A program made the translations under genes and the position numbers. A DNA stretch of 64,000 nt from Cristatella mucedo. Lineage: Eukaryota > Bryozoa > Phylactolaemata > Cristatellidae. Shown here one piece after another: positions 24,301-33,349 of this stretch. Location of the stretch: positions 1,941,501 through 2,005,500 of the forward strand of contig WPIO01000037.1 of NCBI GenBank assembly GCA_009760855.2, written 5' to 3'. A model generated the notes under the pieces. The model saw only the letters and a list, made by a program, of their open reading frames with translations. It ran no database searches and had not been told where the DNA came from. The stretch's first letter is position 1; each line of letters starts with the position of its first letter.

Positions 24301-27300
24301 TTGCTGTCTAGCATCACTTGGTAGATCACTCACTCTGCAAAATGTGTTGAGCATCAATTCGTATAGCCTGCCTAGTCAGGCAGGTCGGAACGCTATACGA
24401 ATCTCGCTAAATGCCCTTTCTTGCGTGCTGTTCGGACTTTAATAATGTTAGCTCTTATTTCTGGAATTTTTCGTTTGATTTGCTTACTGAAAGAAGTGGT
24501 GATTGGCTTTTGCTTTGGGTTTTCTTTTCCTTTTTGTCCGTCGGTTCATTTGTATTGCGTACGTCTGCTGTCAGCTTAAGCAAGTGAATTATGCAGCCCG
24601 GTCATTACTTGAAAGAGAGAGGATGTGTTGGAAGTATGTGTCCATTCCCGTAAGAGGACCCCTTAGAAGTAAGTCTAGCATTATTCTGGCTAATTATCCT
24701 CTCCTGTTTGGGTGGCCATAAGCAGCTGCCACTGGTAAGTAATGAGGCTGTACACCACAACCCATCACATTCGTGATATGCTTGCCTACATATTGGCGTG
24801 GGGTGCATCAATGCTGGGATCATGTAGGCAATGAACTGCCGAATAGAAAAGTTGTGTAGATGAGAAACGACGGTCTTTGCTTTTTCGGATTTGATGCATT
24901 AATGTGTTAGCCTGCTGATGCTTCTCGGGCCATTGCAGAGGGCAGGCGACCAGCTATTGATCGATCCGTTCTTTCGTGCGGCAGTCTGTCAACCACTTCA
25001 AGCATTCAGCTGTGTACGACCATTGTATGGGCTTGCAGCCGATGTGCAACTTAGCTGACCTAGTGACCTCTGTCTAGCATAATCTCTTCTTCGTGTAGCC
25101 TCGTCCCTTTCAATAATAATAATAATACACTTGATAAAGCGCCATCAGAGACCTCAATCTCTTTCTAGGCGCTTTACATTTGCTACAAAGGAAACCCGAT
25201 CGAATGGTGAGTAGAAATGTCATGCTAGATAAACAACATGAATGACATGGTTAGGGGTGACATGCACAGGGTCAGCATGCAAGTGTGGTTAGTGGCATCA
25301 TGCAACAGTGTCAGCAAGCATAAGCACATACAGGACAAATCACAGGGATTCACTAAATACTGTCTTAAATAGGCGAGTTTTAATTTCCTTTTAAATTTGG
25401 TTAAGTCAGGGGATGTCGTAACTCAAGTCGGGAGTGAGTTCCAGGCTTTGGGAGCAAACGAACTAAAGGCACGGTCTCCAAAGGATTTGAGATTTGTAAG
25501 TTGCATAGGTAAACAGTTAGATTCCGAAAAGCTGGTGGTACGATGCTTGGTCTGCTGGGGCAGTAGATCTGAGAAGTAAGCTGGAGCTAATGAATTAGGG
25601 GACCTGAAAGTGAGTGACAAAACCTTGAAGTCGGTGTGTAGCTTGACTGGGAGCCAGTGCAGGTCGGCGAGAAGAGTTGTGATGTGGCAACTGCGCCGCT
25701 CACGACAGACAGACAAGTCTAGCTGCAGAGTTTTGCACCAGCTGTAAGTGACTGAGTGCACAGGCCAACAACTCAGCAAGCGCTGAGTGCTCTTTGCATG
25801 TGTACCTATGCAGCCTGCTTGGCCTGCACACAGCTAGCCTGAGCGCACGAGCTCTCCACCGCCGACGCTCTGTGCCGATCCATTGCACGTGCATACCGCC
25901 AGTTGCAACCACGTGTGCTTGTACTGCTGGCTAAAGAATAAGTTGCCTAGGTGCCATCAAGCTTAAGGCCCGAAGTGCTCCAGTTAATTGGCGCATCAAA
26001 CTTGGCTGCCAGCCTATGCTCTAAGAGCACTCACTCCCGTGTATGGTCGTTTTGTTAAGATTATTGCAATAACCTTAATTGATCGCCTGCAACTCATGCA
26101 GAAGTCGGCAGGTCGCCTGTTCTGTCGTAAACGACGTAGCTGCCACAGCCGCACACACTTCAGTCTGAGCTTAATAGCTTCTTCTCTGGCAACGAATCGA
26201 CTTCGAAGTCCTCTCTGTGGCTTGTCAACTGTCACTTCTTGCTCTCACCGGCCGACCTACCTTCTCTCCGACCTCATTGCTTCTCCAGTCGCGTGCTCTC
26301 ACACCACCCGCTCGTCGGCTTCCAGTCGGCTCGCCGTCCCTGGCACTAAATTGAAATCTTTCGACGATCGTGCATTTAATTCGTAAGCGCCAAAAGTCTG
26401 GAGAGTCGTGCTTCCGGCTTCACTGCTGGGTGCATTAACTTGGCATCGTTCAAGTCTCAGCTGTAGACGGTTACGTTCCACTCAGCTTCACGTTCCACGC
26501 CCCTTGTCCGTTTTTGTTCCCGTGTTGCTTTGGGTGCGCACCTGTGCATGTTACCAACAGGGGAGCCTACCAACCGGTGACCCTGAGCGTCTTCGTGTGT
26601 GCTTTGGCATGCTTGTCTCTAAGCACGACACTTGTGTACTTTTGCATGTTTGGACAAAGCGTGATACCTTGCTTGTGATTAATTCGTGGTTATTGCTTCT
26701 GTTGCTACGATTTGTTTGTAAAGCGCCTGGATGGAGATTTGGTTCTCGTAGGGGCTACATGAAAGATGTAATTGTTATTGTTATTATTACTGTTATTATT
26801 GGTCAGGATGCCTGCATTTTGGAACCTGCTAACTGGCTTCCTCTTGCTGCTCTTCCCCTCTGGTCTCTCTCCTCTCGTCTCTCCTCTCGTCTCTCCTCTC
26901 TTGTCTCTCCTCTCATCTCCCCTCTCATCTCTCCTCTCGTCTCTCCTCTCGTCTCTCCTCTCGTCTCTCCTCTCGTCTCTCCTCTCGTCTCTCCTCTCGT
27001 CTCTCCTCTCGTCTCTCCTCTCGTCTCTCCTCTCGTCTCTCCTCTCGTCTCTCCTCTCGTCTCTCCTCTCGTCTCTCCTCTCGTCTCTCCTCTCGTCTCT
27101 CCTCTCGTCTCCCCTCTCGTCTCTCCTCTCGTCTCTCCTCTCGTCTCCCCTCTTGTCTCTCCTCTTGTCTCCCCTCTCGTCTCCCCTCTCGTCTCTCGGC
27201 TCCTGTTGATGGATTCTGTTGATTCTCGATGGCCATGACCGACTTGGTTGTCTTTTGCTATCTGTCGGTCGCCTGCTTCGTTGGCCCGCCGTTGCTTGCG

Positions 27301-30065
27301 GGGACGTGGCAGCCGAAGGCTAGTTTGGCGGAGGTTGCCGGCCTTTGTCCGTGCGCACCTCATCCTTCGTTACTGCAGGAGGACCAGTACGTGAGCAAGG
27401 TCGAAGTGAAGGTCGCGATTCCGGACGGCCTGAAGGCCTGGCTCGTGGACGACTGGGACCTCGTGACGCGGCAAAAGCAGCTCGTCTCACTGCCGGCCAA
27501 GCCGACCATCCAGCAGCTGCTGGCCGACTACGTGCTGGCCAAGGCCTCTGGCAAGGACAAGGGCTGCAAGCAAGTGGACCGCTAGCCACCACGCTGCCGA
27601 CCTCCTGCGCGCTGTCGCTGCCTACCTGCCTGCGCGCTGCCGACGCTGTCGCTGCCACAGGCAGTCCTGCTCGCTTTGCAGGGACACCGTGTCAGAAGTT
27701 GCCCAGGGCCTTGGCGATTACTTCAACATTATGCTCGGCACCCAGCTGCTGTACAAGTTCGAGCGACCGCAGTATGCCGAAGTGCGTAGGTCTTTTGCTT
27801 TGAGCGGCTACCGCGGTTGGTTTGTGGATGGGCGGTTTTGTCGCATTTCGACCCGTGCGATTTTGCCCATCTCGAAGTGGGCATTCGCCGATGTTGCTCC
27901 TGCCGCCCGTGCAGAATAAGCGTCAAGGGCGTGCAGCCCTGCTGATTGTGAGGTGGCTGAGAATGCATCTGTTTAGGTCGGAAGGTATTTGCCTTTTTCA
28001 GGCATATGCCTTTTTGCTATATGATTCGATAAACCAATGCCGGCATCCGGCAAGTGGCAGAAGTGACCTCGATCGACCTTCGTGTATTGGACCGTGCTGC
28101 TTGTGTAGTCAAGGGTATCCAGACCTTGGGCTCGCTATTCAGCCGCCTTCTTGGCTTTTCAGCTGCCTTGCTGCTGCTGCTGCCGATCTGTCTCGTTCAG
28201 TGCCCACTCGGCCTTAGAAGAAAAAAAAACGGTGGGCTTCCCTTGGATCTTGGCAGGAGGAATTTCGACGAACATTGCTAACCTGATCGCTGCAAGCCTC
28301 ACCTTCACGTGGAGTGTAATAAATGGCTTTACTAAAGGGCCCGAGGGATCCTGTGCTGAATCCTAACTGGTGGCGTGATTTGTGCTTGTCGCACACGACA
28401 CTGTGTAGCAGTGTCGTGTGCTGTGCCAAGTATGGCATGCATGGCTGGAGGGTTGTGTGTTTGTGTTTGCTCCTTTCATCCTCATTGTATATAGGTGGGA
28501 GTGGCGTTTTGCGGTCAGTTGACAGCAGCAACAAAGTCGTCTGCGAGAGCACTGGGAGAAGCCGCCGCTTTGTTTTACCCAGCGAGTGCGCACTGCTAAG
28601 AGCGGTGCGAGCACCGCATAGTGTGCATTGCCGCTGCACCTGCATTTGACCTATGACCTGGGCTGGCTGCGTCTTTCTACAGCCGGCTTATTCTTTGGAA
28701 GGTTTTCTTCCTTCCTAGTAAAGCTTTAAGAGGATTGGTTTACTCTGGTCTAGTTCTGCACGGATTGTCGTGCGATGTAGGGCGGTCATGTGGTGCTTTC
28801 GGCGATCTCTCTTTAGCATGCTTTAGATGAAACTGAGCGCCCTGCACTGCACCCCAATTTGCTTTCGCGTGTTGGCATGCAAACCCTCGGGTGCAGTCTT
28901 CCAATTAAGCAGGGCCTATACTCTGCCCTGTCTGAGCGTCTTCGCCGGCAGATGGCCACAAATAGGCATGCTTCTTTCGTAGATATTGCAGCAGTACTCC
29001 GACTTGAGCATGCTGCAGATATACGGTGCGGTGCATTTCCTGCGACTCTTTGGTAAGCAAAGTCGTGTGGCCTCTGCTCTGTCACTCCGTCGCACTCTTT
29101 GCAGCGCAGTTAGCTCGTGTGTGGCTTCAAGTTCACTGCTTCGACAGAGCGTCGCTCGACGTCGGAGGCGAACTGCTCCCAGCGGGCTGGCCTCCCCAGC
29201 TGTAGTGCTGCTCACGCGTGATCGGTTTTTGTTCGCTTTGCAGTGAAAATCGGAAACATGCTGTCGTACACTTCGCTAGACGAGAAGGGCATACAGACCA
29301 TCGTGGAGCACATTCACGACTTCTTACAGTGAGTGCCGACCTGCCTCTTTTCTTCTTCGTGTGCTTTCACGTGGCCAGGAGTGTGTGACAGTTGGAGAGC
29401 ATAATGAGTTAATGCTTAACAGTAAGAAAAAGAAAGAAAAAGTGTATGCAGCCATCCTCAGAGAATTGCATTTCTTTCTCGACACTTTACTTTTGCTGAA
29501 AAGGAAGCACGTCTATTGAGGCGATTACGTCCCAAGAATCGCCAGCCATCGATCTTGTGAGCTTCATCCAGAATGCTGCGATGCCAAATAGGCCGAGACA
29601 TGCCGTTAGTCAGACAACACACACACACTCGACCCTTGTCCGTCCCTCAACCTCGTGACCTAGCCCTACTGCTGCGACCCGTGTTGCTGCGACCCGTGTT
29701 GGCTTTTAGTTCTTTTGCATTAGGAGGCACACACACACACGTACAAGCACCCGCGGCGTTCGTCCACGTACGTGCCGTGCTGCTTGGGTTGTGTCGTGCA
29801 CCAAGCACATCGTGTTGTTTAAGGTAATTGGGCCAAGTTGGTCGGCATTTGGTATGGTATGCGATGTTGTCAAGCATATATCGATCGATCCGATGATACC
29901 CTCGCCCAGCCCAGGCCGGCGGCCCGAATTCGCAGTGCACACACTAAAGCCTCGTGTCTGATTTGCCATCTCTTCTGTAGATGGATGAATGCCAACGTCG
30001 CCACCCTGTTTCAGGCCAAAGATTACTTTATTGCCCCACCTGAATACCACAGGAAGGCAGTGTGA
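13963..30065 (+). CDS. MORF4L1: Mortality factor 4-like protein (MRG15), eleven exons
   Basis: MRG15 is a nuclear chromatin reader found in the NuA4/TIP60 acetyltransferase and Sin3/HDAC complexes. Its chromo domain binds H3K36-methylated nucleosomes and its MRG domain binds partner proteins. Exons: 13963-13990, 15245-15291, 16214-16281, 20039-20125, 21622-21785, 23667-23728, 27379-27569, 27682-27781, 28983-29052, 29244-29328 and 29981-30065. They join to 987 nt, 328 aa, in one frame. The start [18 protein letters not shown] matches the vertebrate N-terminus. The chromo domain (about 8-70) keeps aromatic-cage positions Tyr22, Tyr42, Trp45 and Trp49. A linker (about 77-150) is Ser/Gly/charge-rich with the basic stretch RRKRAK (140-145). 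The MRG domain (about 155-328) ends in the family signature [10 protein letters not shown]. Intron 7 has a GC donor. No AATAAA is near the stop. The gene looks intact. Confidence 0.95.
15031..15150. repeat. Complex (TG)n repeat with 38-bp duplication
   Basis: A 38-base unit containing GTGCGGGC, then (GT)n and GCGCATGCGTGCGTG, occurs at 15033 and 15071, then decays into GTGT and GCGC. It lies about 100 bases before MRG15 exon 2. ORFs on both strands here are repeat artefacts. Confidence 0.9.
15245..15291 (+). CDS. MORF4L1: MRG15 exon 2, start of chromo domain
   Basis: Encodes [15 protein letters not shown]. Acceptor CTTGCAG, donor AAAG|GTGAGA, phase 0. Confidence 0.95.
16214..16281 (+). CDS. 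MORF4L1: MRG15 exon 3, chromo domain core
   Basis: Encodes [20 protein letters not shown] then NK. Acceptor TTTGCAG, donor AA|GTAAGC, phase 2. Confidence 0.95.
16780..17475 (-). mobile_element. LINE family 1, 3' half of RT ORF (MRG15 intron 3)
   Basis: The minus strand encodes [20 protein letters not shown]...[16 protein letters not shown]...[20 protein letters not shown]. It ends in the family tail: GTAAAGCGCCTAGAAAGAGA, TTGAGTTTTCTGAGGGTGC, then a TTA-rich end. 5'-truncated. Confidence 0.88.
17491..17566. repeat. 10-bp tandem repeat TTATCTTGAT
   Basis: About seven copies with TTATCTTGAT/TTGTCTTGAT variants, beside the truncated 5' end of the LINE copy. Confidence 0.85.
18640..19222 (+). 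mobile_element. LINE family 1 fragment (MRG15 intron 3)
   Basis: Frameshifted remains of the [65 protein letters not shown] and [12 protein letters not shown]. It is cut off after TTCATTAGCTCCAGCCTACC, where the Tc1 relic begins. Confidence 0.85.
19225..19680 (+). pseudogene. Tc1/mariner transposase relic
   Basis: Frameshifted translations carry Tc1 catalytic-core signatures: [11 protein letters not shown] (compare GIMDQYMYLDIL) and [19 protein letters not shown] (compare EWPAQSPDLNPIE). Several frameshifts and stops are present, and I identified no terminal inverted repeats. It lies in MRG15 intron 3. Confidence 0.7.
20039..20125 (+). CDS. MORF4L1: MRG15 exon 4, end of chromo domain
   Basis: Encodes [20 protein letters not shown] then QKELKNSQ. 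Acceptor TTTTGCAG, donor AAAA|GTAAGG, phase 2. Confidence 0.95.
20935..20996. other. 62-base hairpin in MRG15 intron 4
   Basis: Perfect 14-bp inner stem CTTGTCCTTGCATG (20948-20961) with CATGCAAGGACAAG (20968-20981) around a 6-base loop. An outer 7-bp stem TTTAGGC/GCCTAAA closes a 6- versus 8-base internal loop. A structured RNA or a short palindromic transposon end are both possible. Confidence 0.5.
21243..21332. repeat. (ATT)n-(TAG)n compound microsatellite
   Basis: About eight ATT units run directly into about 21 TAG units. Polythreonine/polyleucine ORFs on the minus strand are artefacts. Confidence 0.97.
21622..21785 (+). CDS. MORF4L1: MRG15 exon 5, low-complexity linker
   Basis: Encodes [20 protein letters not shown]... 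to ...[10 protein letters not shown]. Acceptor TTTTCCAG, donor AAAG|GTAATG, phase 1. Ser, Gly and charged residues dominate, as in the MRG15 linker. Confidence 0.88.
21838..22906 (+). mobile_element. LINE family 2 copy, split by a SINE (MRG15 intron 5)
   Basis: Encodes [20 protein letters not shown]...MAMNMAARL...[20 protein letters not shown]...[16 protein letters not shown]...[18 protein letters not shown] and ends with TTACAGACGGAGATACATTA and ACATT repeats. The segment before 21890 matches 34880-34920, so the LINE starts upstream of the SINE. Stops and frameshifts are present. Confidence 0.85.
21891..22067 (+). mobile_element. tRNA-derived SINE A inserted in a LINE
   Basis: Head ACACTAGGTAAGGTGGTTGC and B box GGTTCGATTCC, then GATCCTTTATCG, GTGATAGCC, GAGGCTGTTTAATCAGC and a T-rich tail. 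Flanking sequence continues LINE family 2 on both sides when compared with 34880-34940. Confidence 0.8.
23361..23597. repeat. 26-bp minisatellite in MRG15 intron 5
   Basis: Nine copies of GGCTCAGTTGATTGGTTGTT(+6) at exact 26-base spacing (23363, 23389 ... 23571), with TGTTTGT/TGATTGT variants. The array ends 70 bases before exon 6, close to where the branch point must be. Confidence 0.95.
23667..23728 (+). CDS. MORF4L1: MRG15 exon 6, basic stretch before MRG domain
   Basis: Encodes [20 protein letters not shown] then S. Acceptor CTTGCAG, donor TCA|GTAAGG. It is required because exon 5 ends in phase 1 and exon 7 starts in phase 0; it restores the RKKRAR-like nuclear signal of the family. Confidence 0.88.
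24357..24402. other. 46-base hairpin in MRG15 intron 6
   Basis: Outer stem ATTCGTATAGC/GCTATACGAAT (11 bp, perfect) and inner stem CCTGCCT/AGGCAGG around loop AGTC. Function unknown; it could be a palindromic relic. Confidence 0.4.
25112..25770 (-). mobile_element. LINE family 1, 3' end (MRG15 intron 6)
   Basis: The minus strand encodes [20 protein letters not shown]...[20 protein letters not shown]...[20 protein letters not shown], with the family 1 AATAAT-rich tail at 25112. Closely resembles the 16.8 kb copy. Confidence 0.88.
25985..26802 (+). mobile_element. Diverged LINE relative of family 1 (MRG15 intron 6)
   Basis: Fragments such as [20 protein letters not shown] and [15 protein letters not shown], and the 3' end TGTAAAGCGCCTGGATGGAG followed by (GTTATT)n, identify a third, diverged lineage. 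Confidence 0.65.
26862..27199. repeat. 12-bp minisatellite TCTCTCCTCTCG, about 27 copies
   Basis: Period 12 pyrimidine-rich array ending about 180 bases before MRG15 exon 7. Because 12 is divisible by three, it leaves open (SPLV)n, (TRGE)n and (RREE)n frames, which are not genes. Confidence 0.95.
27379..27569 (+). CDS. MORF4L1: MRG15 exon 7, N-terminal MRG domain
   Basis: Encodes [20 protein letters not shown]... [15 protein letters not shown] ... KDKGC. Acceptor ACTGCAG. The donor must be GC at 27570 (CAA|GCAAGT, phase 2). The GT four bases on is in the wrong phase for exon 8. Confidence 0.9.
27682..27781 (+). CDS. MORF4L1: MRG15 exon 8
   Basis: Encodes [20 protein letters not shown] then [13 protein letters not shown], the most conserved part of the MRG domain. 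Acceptor TTTGCAG, donor GAA|GTGCGT, phase 0. Confidence 0.95.
28391..28421. other. 13-bp perfect hairpin in MRG15 intron 8
   Basis: GCACACGACACTG, loop TGTAG, CAGTGTCGTGTGC. No family recognised. Confidence 0.5.
28983..29052 (+). CDS. MORF4L1: MRG15 exon 9
   Basis: Encodes [20 protein letters not shown] then RLF. Acceptor TTCGTAG, donor TTTG|GTAAGC, phase 1. Confidence 0.92.
29244..29328 (+). CDS. MORF4L1: MRG15 exon 10
   Basis: Encodes [20 protein letters not shown] then VEHIHDFL. Acceptor TTTGCAG, donor CA|GTGAGT, phase 2. Confidence 0.94.
29436..29520 (-). mobile_element. LINE family 1 3' tail remnant (MRG15 intron 10)
   Basis: Matches the reverse complement of the family 1 tail: CCTCAGAGAATTGCATTTCT, then TTCTCGACACTTTACTTTTG and GGAAGCACG. 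Confidence 0.55.
29981..30065 (+). CDS. MORF4L1: MRG15 exon 11 (stop)
   Basis: Encodes [20 protein letters not shown] then EYHRKAV and stop TGA. Acceptor TCTGTAG. The C-terminus is identical to the vertebrate signature. Confidence 0.95.
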
Positions 30066-31286
30066 TGCACCATCGCCAGTTTTAACAGCGTCGACTTGAT
30101 GCCGAATGGGGCAGCAGTGCTGCATCAAGTCGAGGGGCTGCACGATCAGCCGTCCCGGCGGCTCCCATTCGTTCGTGTACATCGCGTGTCATCGCGTTAT
30201 CAGCCCAACTGTGCATATGCATCCGACCGTGAGAAATCAATGTATATATGGACTGTGGCTGGTTTTGGCAATAGGCGCAATATTTGTGCCCCTCCCCTCT
30301 CATCCACTTTCCCTTCCCCCTCCCCATATTTACAAATGCTACCCTGTGCGCTTCTGGCCCACTGATGCTTATGGTGAGTAAAATCACTGCACTTGCCTCT
30401 GCAGTTTGCTTTCGTTAACGTCGTGTTAGCAGTCGCATGCCAAGTGTCATGAGCTTTAGCTAAGCCTGAAGCTTATGCTGGTAAAAATGCTCGAAGAACA
30501 TGACTTGAAGAGACCTGTGCTGCATCAGGCATTAATGTGAGGTGAAAGGCAATACCGGCTACTCATGCTTGGCAAACACGGTTTCTTTGCTCAAGCACAA
30601 TACGGAATATCCTTCGTGCTGCTGAGAGTGCTGTGCACTGTAACCAGGGACGAGAGCACGTGTGTGGGTGCACAGGCATATGTCTGTGCTCCTCTGCTGC
30701 ACCCTTAGTGGAGCGGACAATTCTTGCTGTGTCGTTATTGTAGCTCGTTCTTCGTCATCGCTCTAGTCATTGATAAGTGTTACATGAAAAACAGCTGATA
30801 AATACTGAGGCTGCTGATACCACCGGCCGGACAGCAAACTTCCCGGTCATTCTTAGCGAAAATATCGGATCGAAAGATTTTTGCCGAGTTCCGGCAGTGC
30901 ATTCTGCTTAGCTCTCCCTTCAACATCCGGAAGGAGTATACAAACGGCCAACCGACTGGGAAGTAAATGGAGCAGTTCTTACTCCTAAATACGAGAGCCA
31001 TCAATCGCCACCATTCCGTCCACATTCTTTTACACAGTGAGTTTATTCGCAATTGGCACAATTACTTAAACCGGCTCAAATGTTAACCATACCTGCAGCA
31101 CCACTTCCATGCGGCTCAGTATATAGAAGCTACTGCAGTGACAGTAAAGATCTTGTCCTGACAGAGTTGGCTGTCAGCTGCAGATCTGTGCCTCGAAGCA
31201 GTCACTGCCGAGTGCAAACTTGGCCTTTGAAGCTCACGTCACTTGAACTGGCCAATTACAGCCATTGCACCGAGAAATTGGTAGAG

Positions 31287-31288
<2 letters not shown>
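30066..31288. other. Downstream of MRG15, nothing recognised
   Basis: No conserved exon and no close AATAAA after the MRG15 stop. The 93-codon minus-strand ORF at 30780-31061 matches no family I know. Confidence 0.4.

Positions 31289-31360
<72 letters not shown>
31289..31360. repeat. (TC)n microsatellite
   Basis: 36 uninterrupted TC units. Confidence 0.98.
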
Positions 31361-31363
<3 letters not shown>

Positions 31364-32177
31364 AATAGGCTTTGTTATTGGGTGAAAGGCTGAAAGAGCA
31401 ATGTCTCTTGAATCACTACGTTTCTAATCGATTCTACTCCAACCGTGCAACCGATCGTAACCCAACCTGCAAAGAAGCACTTGGATAAAAGGAAGCTTTT
31501 AGCCACTCGCAGGGATGGTATCCAAAGCGGCATGAAAAGAAAGCTGGGCAGCTGAGCGTTAAGCAGATGCCCATACGAAATGAAGGCTGCTTGCCGAGCC
31601 GTCTCGAGTTGAGCAAACATGTTTACAAGTGTGTACTACTGAGTAAATACCTCGTCTTAATGCGAATGCAGGGCTCCGTGGGGCTGGCAGCAGCCAAAGA
31701 TTGATCTGACTGCAGCCAGTTGGAGCTTTGCCGGCTTCCCTACTGGTACTATTAAGAAGTCGGCAGTAGTCGTTTGCAGCCCAGGCTGGTGGTGGGTGTG
31801 ACTTAGGTGCTTGGATCGCCATGTCGAAGTAAGAGAGGCAGCACGAATATTCAAATGAATATCGTACGGGGTAAGGGCAGCCGCTGCACTATATATAGTA
31901 CTACCTTAATGACAGGTGCTGCAATACGCATAGAACCTCTATAACTTGTGGCTTTCTGCACTTGATGTTATCGTAGCAGAAGAGCATTACTGCTGACTAA
32001 ACGGAAGTGGCCATTTAGAATGCTAAAGAAGCTGAGCAAACTTGGTGCTCATTTAACTACGTGGACTCTCCTTTCGTTCTTACCCGCAGAGCTGGTCGCT
32101 TTGGCGTCTTCTAAAAGAGTATCATCTTTTGAGTCTTTTTGCTTGGTCTCTTATTTTGGTCCGAGTTTTTCAGGGGA

Positions 32178-32510
32178 ACTAGCGTAATAATAATAAGTAT
32201 AGGAATAACGTATTTGTACGGCTCCTTAAGTGAACCAAATCTTCTAGGCATTTCTCGTATACTTAAAAAGAAGCAAATAGACAAATTAGAGATAATAATG
32301 TGCACACTTGCATAACGGACGATCCACGTGAATAAATTAAATACTGTGAGAAACTGGTCGGCTTGAGCTCTAAACGTTAATTCTGGCATCAGATGTAGTG
32401 TACGTCGATAAAGATAACCAAACTGTTGTGCGTAGGAACTGAGGTCATGATCTCCGAAAGACTTGCGGTTGGTTAGAGGCGCAGCTAAGCTAAACGACCG
32501 CACTCTTTAA
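32178..32510 (-). mobile_element. Diverged LINE 3' end
   Basis: The minus strand carries PLTNRKSFGDHDLSSYAQQF, matching the [17 protein letters not shown] motif, and a family 1-like tail (CTAGAAGATTTGGTTCACTT, then a TTATTATT end). Confidence 0.65.
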
Positions 32511-33349
32511 AGCAATTAGTATTTTGCTAGCATTGGTCGGCTGGTGCAGCTACGGTAGCTGCGCGAATGGAGTAGCAGACCAAAGGGTGATGCTGACACT
32601 TTTTCATCGAATGAAATAGAACTTTTATTGGTTCGCCATGGGTTGACAAAACAATCTCATCCACTTCGTAGCTGATATGGTTTGGCAAAAAGTTGCACAC
32701 GGCAGAAGACAAGACAGCCAAGTGTCAGTTTATTGAAAATCGGACGACGACCCTTTGTAAGAGCTACGTCGAAAGAGAACGGAGGCTGGGCGAACCGAAT
32801 ACCCTCAAATACCCAGCATGCCGGTCAGGATGCAGGCAAGCTTCATAGGTCAGAAAAGCGACCTCTAGCGGCAGATCACTTAGAGCTGCAGCCAGGTCGG
32901 AGTGAATTTGCAGCTGCCATTGCCGCGGTCAGCGAAACGAAGCTGAAAATCCATTCTTTTAGTTCTTTCCTTCTTTTATGCAAATAAGCAGCGATTGTGT
33001 GGAGTTGGTTTCGTCGTCAAACGACCCTCTCGGTTCCCCTAACTGTTAGCACCACACCGGCTGTCATCATACCGAGGCGATATTGCAACCGGTTACTTTT
33101 TGTATTGCAAAAGTATGCTGCTTTATCCGAAGACCGTATGGCAGCACAGACAAAAAATTCTACTCAGGGGCATCGACAGCACAGGTCCATCACTTCATTG
33201 AATGCTTTTTTTGTAAAGGCTCCAACATCATCGCACTAGTAAATTTTTTGGCTTGCACTGGTCAGATTATTAGAAAATACCCATAAATGGTCTCCTAACT
33301 TAAACGACCTTAACGTGCTGACAATTTTCGTACACGTGCAAATATTTTG

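Noticed and set aside
26408-27238. 276-codon open frame rich in SPLV
   Set aside because: It is the translation of a 12-bp intronic minisatellite, open in several frames on both strands.
30780-31061. 93-codon minus-strand ORF
   Set aside because: No recognised motif or splice context; length is within chance expectation.
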